From: Chitinophaga sancti
Lineage (GTDB): Bacteria > Bacteroidota > Bacteroidia > Chitinophagales > Chitinophagaceae
Direction of reading: 5' to 3'
Length of the DNA: 64,000 bases
Assembly: GCF_034424315.1 (NCBI RefSeq)
Contig: NZ_CP139972.1
Location: 7,882,501 to 7,946,500 of the forward strand
The notes below the pieces were generated by a model that saw nothing but the letters and a program-made list of their open reading frames with translations, searched no databases and was not told the origin of the DNA. The position numbers and the translations under genes were made by a program. Shown here piece by piece: positions 58,250 to 64,000 of this stretch; position 1 is the stretch's first letter, and each line of letters opens with the position of its first letter.

Positions 58250-59788
58250 TTAAAAGTCTGCGCCGTTAGTGAGATCAATAGTATAATAATACACGCCATT
58301 CAACTCTGGATACACACCTTCCAACTGCACTTTCTTCTGTTTTTCCAATATCCCTCTCAGCTGCTCTACTGAAGTCACCGCCTGATCACCTGCTTTCATA
58401 ATAATAAAAGAAGGTTTCATATTCGTCTGCTTCTTCAGAATACCACTGCTGATATTATCCACATACACACCACCACGGATCCCGATCTTCGCAGCATCAC
58501 TTTTTTCCAGTGTCACCAGGTCCGCGCCCAGCGCATCAATCACAGTCGCTTTCACAATATTGGTATTACCATCTATATTCTTCAACACCGCATTCGCAGT
58601 ACGCGCTTTATCATCACGCAGGTAACTGATACTGATCTTATCGCCTGGTTTATACCTTGCAATCTGCTCCGTCATCTGGGGAATAGAAGGCGTATTGATA
58701 CCATTGATCCCGGTGATCACATCTCCTTTCTGAATACCTGCATCAGCGGCCGCGCCACTCGCTACCACATCGGTTACGACTACCCCATTCACATCTCTTC
58801 TCACACCATATTCTTTCCATTTCTCCTCAGGAATACTGTTAGGATCCTGGTACCTGATACCGAGGTAAGCACGTTGTACGTTACCATACTTCATAATATC
58901 ATTCACCACTTTCTTCATAATGTTTACCGGAATCGCGTAGGAATAACCTGCATACGCACCGGTAGGAGAGGCGATAGCGGAGTTGATACCAATCAGTTCA
59001 CCTGCGGTATTGATCAATGCACCACCACTGTTACCCTGGTTCACAGCAGCATCCGTCTGAATGAAGGATTCGATCGCATTTCTTTTTGCCTGTTTATTGA
59101 TACCGATAGAACGTGCTTTTGCACTCACGATACCCGCTGTCACAGTTGTTTCCAGGTTTAATGGATAACCGATAGCAAGTACCCACTGACCAATTTCAAC
59201 ATCATCAGAGTTGCCATACAGGAGGTAAGGCAGGTTCTTCGCGTCTACTTTGATCACGGCAAGGTCTGTGTTTGGGTCGGTACCAATCACTTTTGCTTTG
59301 TAAGTCTTGTAGTCGTTGAGCGTAACGGTAATTTCGTCCGCATCGTCTACCACGTGATTGTTGGTTACGATATAACCATCGTCGGAAATCAATACACCGG
59401 AGCCGGAAGCCATCTGGCCGGGAACATAATATTTACGTCCGCCACCCTGGCCCTGAAATTCGTCACCGAAAAAGTCATCGCCGAAAAGATCCTCAAGAAC
59501 ACTCCTTCTTCTTTGCAGGTTATTTGAAACCTGTCGCGGATTAATTTTTGTCTTAATGTGCACTACACCCGGAACTGCTATTTTAGCTGCCTGCGAAAAG
59601 TCAGTAGGTGGGGTAATGTTTCTGTTTTCTGTACCAGGCATGTAGCTGGTATAGTTTACTGGGATGTTGTCTGATCCATTTTGATAGGGACCTGCCTGCC
59701 GGGGCTGAAATTTGCTGTAAACAAATACGCTGGCAAAGGCAGTGGCCGCGCTGATTAGAACAGTTGCCGCAATTTGCCGGAATTTCAT
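58250..59788 (-). CDS. htrA: HtrA/DegP-type periplasmic serine protease (Do family)
   Basis: A 512-residue protein with an N-terminal signal or anchor (residues 7-26). The trypsin-like domain carries H145 (TNNHVV), D175 (NTDLAVIK) and S254 (NQGNSGGAL). A Gly/acidic-rich LA-type loop (DLFGDDFFGDEFQGQGGG) precedes it. Two PDZ domains follow (about 310-405 and 410-500); the second is less conserved. It degrades or refolds misfolded envelope proteins. It is a single gene; the upstream spacer (59789-60017) shows no certain promoter. Confidence 0.94.
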   Translation of the reverse strand: MKFRQIAATVLISAATAFASVFVYSKFQPRQAGPYQNGSDNIPVNYTSYMPGTENRNITPPTDFSQAAKIAVPGVVHIKTKINPRQVSNNLQRRRSVLEDLFGDDFFGDEFQGQGGGRKYYVPGQMASGSGVLISDDGYIVTNNHVVDDADEITVTLNDYKTYKAKVIGTDPNTDLAVIKVDAKNLPYLLYGNSDDVEIGQWVLAIGYPLNLETTVTAGIVSAKARSIGINKQAKRNAIESFIQTDAAVNQGNSGGALINTAGELIGINSAIASPTGAYAGYSYAIPVNIMKKVVNDIMKYGNVQRAYLGIRYQDPNSIPEEKWKEYGVRRDVNGVVVTDVVASGAAADAGIQKGDVITGINGINTPSIPQMTEQIARYKPGDKISISYLRDDKARTANAVLKNIDGNTNIVKATVIDALGADLVTLEKSDAAKIGIRGGVYVDNISSGILKKQTNMKPSFIIMKAGDQAVTSVEQLRGILEKQKKVQLEGVYPELNGVYYYTIDLTNGADF

Positions 59789-60017
59789 ATTTCTTTTTGT
59801 TTAAGTTTTTTGAAAGTAAAAATGTTGATGTAAGGAATATAACAATTTTAGTGCCTCTGATACAAATTTAAGGGGGTAGGTGATTCATTCAGCCAATGCT
59901 GGTGTTACTTTAACAGATTATTATATGAAAGGTTAATGTCATCTTAAAGAATGGGTGACAAAGTAACGGAGGTTACTGACAATTTAACGATGGAACCGGA
60001 CAAAATGTTATAAAATT

Positions 60018-60050
60018 AAAAAGATGGCGCTCTTAGAGCGCCATCTTTTT
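60018..60050 (-). terminator. Terminator of the acyl-CoA reductase gene
   Basis: A perfect 14-bp stem AAAAAGATGGCGCT / AGCGCCATCTTTTT with a 5-nt loop, 9 bp beyond the minus-strand stop. Confidence 0.9.
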
Positions 60051-60059
60051 AATCATTTC

Positions 60060-61058
60060 TTATAATTTACTCAAAAAATCCAGCGTATCCACCCCATCCG
60101 CATAGTCCGTTAACGATGGTTGCTGTGCCATTCCAAACGGCGTAAATCCTTTTCCCACCAGGCATTGCAGATCTTCATTCCCCTGCAGCTCTGCCACCAG
60201 CGCATCTTTATCAGTATAGTACCCATAATTCAGCATACTCAGCGGGGAGAACATAGGCGTCGCCTCCTGCAGTAATATACTCTCATTCGTCATGAACGGG
60301 CTATTATTAAGCAGGATCAAAGCCAGGTTATAATCATAATTATTCTTATACTTATGATGATCCGCAAAGTAACTATACTTGCGAAGCGCCTCCAGCAAAG
60401 GACTGAAATCATAGCCTCCGGGCACATACACCTTGGTTACATTCCTGCAACCCAGCCCAAAGTAAATACTGATATCATCAGCCAGGCCTTCCAGCTCCGC
60501 AGGCGTTTCTTCACCCGTCAGGATGGCTACGGAAGTCCGGTTCCGGCGAATGATATGCGGATACTGGGCAAAATAATACTGGAAATACCTGGAAGAATTG
60601 TTACTGCCCGTCGCAATATAGGCATCACAGTTCTTCAGCATATCCTGCACCGTAGTCTGCTCTGCCCATTCCGGATGCCATTCCTTCATCTTATCCAGCA
60701 CGTGTTGCATCAGGATCACGTCTTTCGATGACAGTTTGAGGCGAACATTATGGCCGCTCACGAAACCGCAGAGCCAGTCATGAAAGCCAACGAGGGGGAT
60801 GTTACCAGCGGTAACAATGCCCACTGTACGGGCAGGTTTGCCATGGATCAATTCCGGGTAGGCATTGATCCAGCTGTTGAGGTGGGCGGCCTCCAGGAAG
60901 TTGTCAGAGATCTGGCGAAGGGCCAGGTTAATGAATTCCGGAGTAAACCAGCCATTTGCCTGAAAAGCCCTCTCCTTAACTGTTTCCAGCGCCGGATCTT
61001 CGCTTGTCAGGTATTGACCTAAACGTACCAGGGCGGCTACTTTTTCTGTACTGCTCAT
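60060..61058 (-). CDS. LuxC-like acyl-CoA reductase
   Basis: A 332-residue protein of the aldehyde-dehydrogenase-like LuxC family. The nucleotide-binding part has TVGIVTAGNIPLVGFHDWLCGFVSGHNVRLKLSSKD and ATGSNNSSRYFQYYF. The likely catalytic cysteine is C204 in YFGLGCRNVTKVYVP. It would reduce an acyl-CoA or acyl thioester to aldehyde with NAD(P)H. It is shorter than LuxC (about 480), as is usual in Bacteroidota. It is divergent from a ferredoxin gene with a 92-bp spacer, a pairing that recurs in this phylum by my recollection. The natural substrate is unknown. Confidence 0.85.
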   Translation of the reverse strand: MSSTEKVAALVRLGQYLTSEDPALETVKERAFQANGWFTPEFINLALRQISDNFLEAAHLNSWINAYPELIHGKPARTVGIVTAGNIPLVGFHDWLCGFVSGHNVRLKLSSKDVILMQHVLDKMKEWHPEWAEQTTVQDMLKNCDAYIATGSNNSSRYFQYYFAQYPHIIRRNRTSVAILTGEETPAELEGLADDISIYFGLGCRNVTKVYVPGGYDFSPLLEALRKYSYFADHHKYKNNYDYNLALILLNNSPFMTNESILLQEATPMFSPLSMLNYGYYTDKDALVAELQGNEDLQCLVGKGFTPFGMAQQPSLTDYADGVDTLDFLSKL

Positions 61059-61098
61059 GAATCTATATAAATAATTAACTTTTTAAAGCGAGATATTC

Positions 61099-61106
61099 TA
61101 TTTTTG
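61099..61106 (+). promoter_or_regulatory. -7 promoter box of the ferredoxin gene
   Basis: TATTTTTG matches TAnnTTTG and lies 44 bp before the ferredoxin start in the 92-bp divergent spacer. Confidence 0.45.
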
Positions 61107-61150
61107 TCTGCAAAATTAATGGCTTACTTCTTAAACAAAAAGTTTATAAC

Positions 61151-61498
61151 ATGGCAATCAAAATAACAGATGAATGTATTAATTGTGGAGCTTGTGAACC
61201 TGAGTGCCCAAATAACGCGATCTATGAAGGTGGTGTTGAGTGGGCAATGGCTGATGGCACTACAATTAAGGGTTCTTATGTGCTGATGGATGGATCTTCT
61301 ATCGATGCCGACCAGCGTAACGCTCCCATAGCTGTAGACAGTTATTATATAGTTCCAAATAAATGTACTGAGTGTCAAGGCTTTCATGAGGAGCCACAAT
61401 GTGCGGCAGTATGTCCGGTAGACTGCTGTGTACCAGACGAAATGTTCCAGGAAACTGAAGAAGAACTGCTGGCTAAGAAAGCTAAATTACATATTTAA
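61151..61498 (+). CDS. Dicluster 4Fe-4S ferredoxin
   Basis: A 115-residue protein. The first cluster is bound by C9, C12, C15 and C19 ([12 protein letters not shown]). The second uses C72, C75, C84 and C88 ([18 protein letters not shown]), with an extra CC at 92-93. The insert between the two CxxC groups in the second motif (QGFHEEPQ) is the Alvin/Allochromatium-type ferredoxin signature. It is a low-potential electron carrier; its partner may be the divergently encoded acyl-CoA reductase or another enzyme. Confidence 0.93.
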   Translation: MAIKITDECINCGACEPECPNNAIYEGGVEWAMADGTTIKGSYVLMDGSSIDADQRNAPIAVDSYYIVPNKCTECQGFHEEPQCAAVCPVDCCVPDEMFQETEEELLAKKAKLHI

Positions 61499-61570
61499 TC
61501 AGGAAGCATAAGGAATTATCGGTAACTGGTCGCCATATGTAAATCACTGGCACGCATGCCGAACCTAACC

Positions 61571-61609
61571 GGGGAGAAAGGGCTAATTACCTTTTCTCCC
61601 CTTCTTTTT
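61571..61609 (+). terminator. Terminator of the ferredoxin gene
   Basis: GGGGAGAAAGG pairs with CCTTTTCTCCCC (one bulge) and is followed by TTCTTTTT. It lies about 70 bp after the stop codon. Confidence 0.75.
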
Positions 61610-61673
61610 GGGGCAAAAAAAGATTACATACCCATTTTTCTATTAACTTTAACCGCTTATTATTAATTATCAT

Positions 61674-62663
61674 ATGAAAAAGAATATCGCCCTTGTTGCC
61701 GGCGGATACTCAGGAGAATACGTAATCTCCGTACAAAGTGCCGTAACAATTGAGAAAAACCTGGACAGCAGCAAATACAATGTGTATAAAATAGTTATTA
61801 CAAAAGATGGCTGGAATTATACATCGGCAGACGGGCAGGTAATAGCGGTTGATAAAAATGATTTTTCACTGACCATCAAAGGAGAAAAGGTAACTTTTGA
61901 TGCTGTTTTCATCGGCATCCACGGTACTCCCGGCGAAGATGGCCGCCTGCAGGGATATTTCGAAATGCTGGGCATTCCATTTACCAGTTGTGGTATGGTT
62001 ACCTCCGCCCTCACTTTCAACAAGAGCTACTGCAATAAGGTAGTGGCAGCCCTGAACGTTGTGAATGTTTCCAAATCCGTGCATATCTTCAGTAATCAGC
62101 CATACGATCCCAAACAGATCCTTGCGCAACTGAAACTGCCGGTATTTGTTAAGCCTGCAGAAGGCGGCAGCAGCATCGGTATGTCTAAAGTAAATACTGC
62201 CGAAGAACTGCAACCCGCTATCGACAAAGCTTTCAAGGAAGATGCACAGATCCTGATCGAAGAATTTATCAAAGGCAGGGAAATAACCTGCGGCTTATAT
62301 AAAGTAAATGGGGAACTCACGGTATTGCCCCTGACAGAAATCGTGAGCAGCAAAGAATTCTTTGATTACGAGGCCAAATACACGCCGGGCATTACCAAAG
62401 AAATCACCCCTGCACCCGCACCTGAAGAAGTATGTGAACTGATCAGGAATACTGCCAAAGAACTTTATAACAAATTGAATTGCAGAGGAATCGTGCGTGC
62501 AGACTTTATCTACGAAGAGGCCAATAACCGCCTGTTCTTCCTGGAGGTGAATACCATGCCAGGCCAGAGCGATAACAGCCTCGTACCTCAGCAGGTAAGA
62601 GCCGCCGGCAAAACCCTGCAGGAGTTTTACGGCACATTAATTGAAGAGTGCCTGAAGAAATAA
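61674..62663 (+). CDS. ddl: D-alanine--D-alanine ligase
   Basis: A 329-residue ATP-grasp enzyme of peptidoglycan synthesis. The N-terminal VAGGYSGEYVISVQSA corresponds to the usual GG.S.E..VS motif. IGIHGTPGEDGRLQGYFEMLGIPFTSCG, the ATP-grasp FVKPAEGGSSIGMSKV, the omega-loop region EEFIKGREITCGLY and the metal-binding LFFLEVNTMPGQSDNSLVPQQ are intact. Length is normal. It begins 46 bp before the PASTA gene and may be co-transcribed with it. Confidence 0.95.
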   Translation: MKKNIALVAGGYSGEYVISVQSAVTIEKNLDSSKYNVYKIVITKDGWNYTSADGQVIAVDKNDFSLTIKGEKVTFDAVFIGIHGTPGEDGRLQGYFEMLGIPFTSCGMVTSALTFNKSYCNKVVAALNVVNVSKSVHIFSNQPYDPKQILAQLKLPVFVKPAEGGSSIGMSKVNTAEELQPAIDKAFKEDAQILIEEFIKGREITCGLYKVNGELTVLPLTEIVSSKEFFDYEAKYTPGITKEITPAPAPEEVCELIRNTAKELYNKLNCRGIVRADFIYEEANNRLFFLEVNTMPGQSDNSLVPQQVRAAGKTLQEFYGTLIEECLKK

Positions 62664-62708
62664 TAATGCGGTATAAGATTACGCTATCTTTAAGTTAAAA
62701 TATAATCT

Positions 62709-63515
62709 GTGTTCAATCAAATTACAAAACGCTCCTTTGGGTTTAACCTGGCCGTAGTGGTGGGGTTGTTCCTGGTATTGGGGCTGATTTTCTTCATGCT
62801 GTTGGGGGTGATAACAAAGCATGGAGATACCCTGACCGTGCCTGACGTACATCGCAAGAGTGTGAAAGACGCTACCAAACTGCTGGAAGATGCAGGATTC
62901 AACGTAGATGTAAGAGACTCCATTTTTATTGATAGCCTGCCTGCCCTGGCAGTATGGGAACAGACACCCGGTAAAGGTGCGGTAGTAAAAGTGGGAAGAA
63001 CTATTTACCTGACTATCAATAAGGTAGTGCCTCCAATGGTAGAAATGCCTGACCTGGTAGGCCTGACCTTCCGTAGTGCTGAAATGACCCTGCACAGCCG
63101 CAGGCTGAATGTAGGAGATACAATTTATAAACCTGACTTTGCTACCAATACCGTATTACAGCAGTTGCTGGGCGGTAAACTGGTTAAAGCTGGCAGACAG
63201 GTTCCCGAAGGTAGCAGCATCACACTGGTACTGAGTAGCGGAACTGGTAGTATCGAGAACCCGGTTCCGGACCTGATCGGGATGACTTTCCAGGAAGCGA
63301 AAGTAACCCTGAGCGGCAGAAACCTGAACCTGGGTACCGTAATGGTGGATCCTTCCGTAACAGATACCGCCAATGCATTTGTGATCAAACAGGATCCGGC
63401 ACCTAAAAACAGCCTGCAGGAACTGAGCATGGTCAGAGCTGGTGAACTGGTAAGTATCTGGTTGTCTACCAACCCGCCGGCAAAAGGTGGGGGCGATTCG
63501 ACCTCAGAACAATAA
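62709..63515 (+). CDS. PASTA-domain membrane protein
   Basis: A 268-residue protein starting at GTG. A single membrane helix (about 14-36) anchors three periplasmic PASTA domains (about 42-106, 110-180 and 183-256), each with a VPD, MPD or VPDLIG start and a following strand such as VVKVGRTIYLTINK. No kinase or transpeptidase domain is attached. PASTA domains bind peptidoglycan fragments or muropeptides; the gene after ddl supports a cell-wall role. The C-terminus is a short flexible tail. Confidence 0.88.
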   Translation: MFNQITKRSFGFNLAVVVGLFLVLGLIFFMLLGVITKHGDTLTVPDVHRKSVKDATKLLEDAGFNVDVRDSIFIDSLPALAVWEQTPGKGAVVKVGRTIYLTINKVVPPMVEMPDLVGLTFRSAEMTLHSRRLNVGDTIYKPDFATNTVLQQLLGGKLVKAGRQVPEGSSITLVLSSGTGSIENPVPDLIGMTFQEAKVTLSGRNLNLGTVMVDPSVTDTANAFVIKQDPAPKNSLQELSMVRAGELVSIWLSTNPPAKGGGDSTSEQ

Positions 63516-63552
63516 CAACCCCATATTCGTTTAACTTATAAAAATTACAGCA

Positions 63553-63861
63553 ATGGAAAATATTACTGCTGAAGAACTGAAAAAACGTATAGACAGTGGT
63601 GAAACCTTGCATATCGTCGATGTAAGAGAGCCGCATGAGCACGCGGAATTTAACATCGGTGGCATCCTGTTGCCCCTGGGCGAAATCAGAGCCATGCAGG
63701 TGGATGAACTGGAAGATCTGAAAGATGAAGAGGTGATTGTATATTGCAGAAGTGGTGGCAGAAGCGGCCAGGCAGCGATGATCCTGGAAACAATGGGCTT
63801 TCAGAATGTAAAGAATCTGACCGGTGGCATGTTAAACTGGGAAGAAAAGTTCGGAAGATAA
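63553..63861 (+). CDS. Single-domain rhodanese-like protein
   Basis: A 102-residue cytosolic protein. The rhodanese core shows IVDVREPHEHAEFNIGGILLPLGEI and the active-site loop VYCRSGGRSGQAA with C65. The loop size fits sulfurtransferases (six residues) and not Cdc25-type phosphatases. It probably handles persulfide sulfur, but the partner is unknown. It lies 37 bp after the PASTA gene. Confidence 0.92.
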   Translation: MENITAEELKKRIDSGETLHIVDVREPHEHAEFNIGGILLPLGEIRAMQVDELEDLKDEEVIVYCRSGGRSGQAAMILETMGFQNVKNLTGGMLNWEEKFGR

Positions 63862-63870
63862 AATATTACG

Positions 63871-63984
63871 AAAGAGGTTGTAACAAAAGTAAAGTTACCC
63901 GGATTTAGTTCGGATACCAGGAGGCGGGTGTTTTTGTTTATAAAATGCTCAATGCCTTCAAATTACTTTTTGTACAACCTCTTT
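63871..63984. repeat. 114-bp element with inverted ends, possibly a structured RNA or long-loop terminator
   Basis: AAAGAGGTTGTA at 63871-63882 and TACAACCTCTTT at 63973-63984 are exact complements, and neighbouring bases extend the pairing imperfectly. Inside, ACCCG (63897-63901) can pair with CGGGT (63925-63929). A T-run follows the right arm. It lies 9 bp after the rhodanese stop. Confidence 0.5.
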
Positions 63985-64000
63985 TTTCTTATAATTCAAA

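Noticed and set aside
1..64000. CRISPR arrays, rRNA operons or intact insertion sequences
   Set aside because: No regularly spaced repeats, no rRNA signature sequences and no transposase motifs were seen anywhere in the window; the pRiA4b-like gene at 44342 is not itself a mobile element.

Overview
The window looks like a chromosomal piece of a Bacteroidota genome, most likely a Chitinophaga-type member of the Chitinophagaceae. The reasons are SusC/SusD pairs, a hybrid two-component sensor that ends in an AraC domain, OMPP1/FadL-type porins, DUF3857 transglutaminases, an acyl-CoA reductase next to a ferredoxin, an archaeal/eukaryal-type ProRS, almost no Shine-Dalgarno sequences, and several promoters of the Bacteroidota form TTTG-N19/20-TAnnTTTG. 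No rRNA, CRISPR array or intact insertion sequence was seen. One tRNA (Leu, anticodon CAG) is present.

Layout. 1-6129 (minus): an exopolysaccharide operon with a lone receiver protein, a Wza-like export lipoprotein, a Wzc-like chain-length protein whose kinase domain is degenerate, a Wzx-type flippase, a GT4 glycosyltransferase and the start of an O-antigen ligase/polymerase-like protein cut by the window edge. 6584-10231 (plus): a two-gene unit with a ThDP-dependent decarboxylase/synthase-like enzyme and an FAD amine oxidase; its divergent upstream region carries five TTGTTTA/TAAACAA half-sites. 10517-14560: a conserved unknown, decayed coding DNA, a very AT-rich phosphoethanolamine transferase gene, a small beta-barrel protein and several palindromes. 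14561-17173: a GH3 glycosidase with a PA14 insert.

17396-22903 is a low-GC accessory block in which three NAD(P)-dependent oxidoreductases each sit beside their own regulator (AraC, HxlR, AraC). Candidate operators are readable for the first two. A small membrane protein and a truncated beta-lactamase-family gene lie among them.

23203-39274 is a fructan utilisation locus. On the minus strand, in transcription order, it has a sugar MFS permease, fructokinase, SusC, SusD, a DUF4960 glycan-binding lipoprotein, a lipoprotein GH32-like hydrolase and two further GH32 enzymes. The divergent plus-strand gene is a hybrid sensor with a periplasmic sugar-binding-protein domain. The gene set matches the Bacteroides thetaiotaomicron levan locus. 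The proposed flow is: outer-surface cleavage and SusCD import, periplasmic GH32 release of fructose, sensing of fructose by the hybrid sensor, MFS uptake and phosphorylation.

39823-64000 is mostly housekeeping: tRNA-Leu, dapD, a GT4 enzyme, tsaC/sua5, cca, a pRiA4b-like acidic protein, miaA, two DUF3857 proteins, a FadL-type porin with a Tyr/Gly-rich lipoprotein, proS, a propeller sensor kinase with a LytTR regulator, an HtrA protease, acyl-CoA reductase opposite a ferredoxin, ddl, a PASTA protein and a rhodanese.

The most interesting candidates for undescribed biology are the ThDP enzyme/amine oxidase pair with its repeated half-sites, the regulator-oxidoreductase block with its operators, the palindromic elements at 10375-10433 and 14158-14191, and the unusual GH32 variant in the fructan locus.
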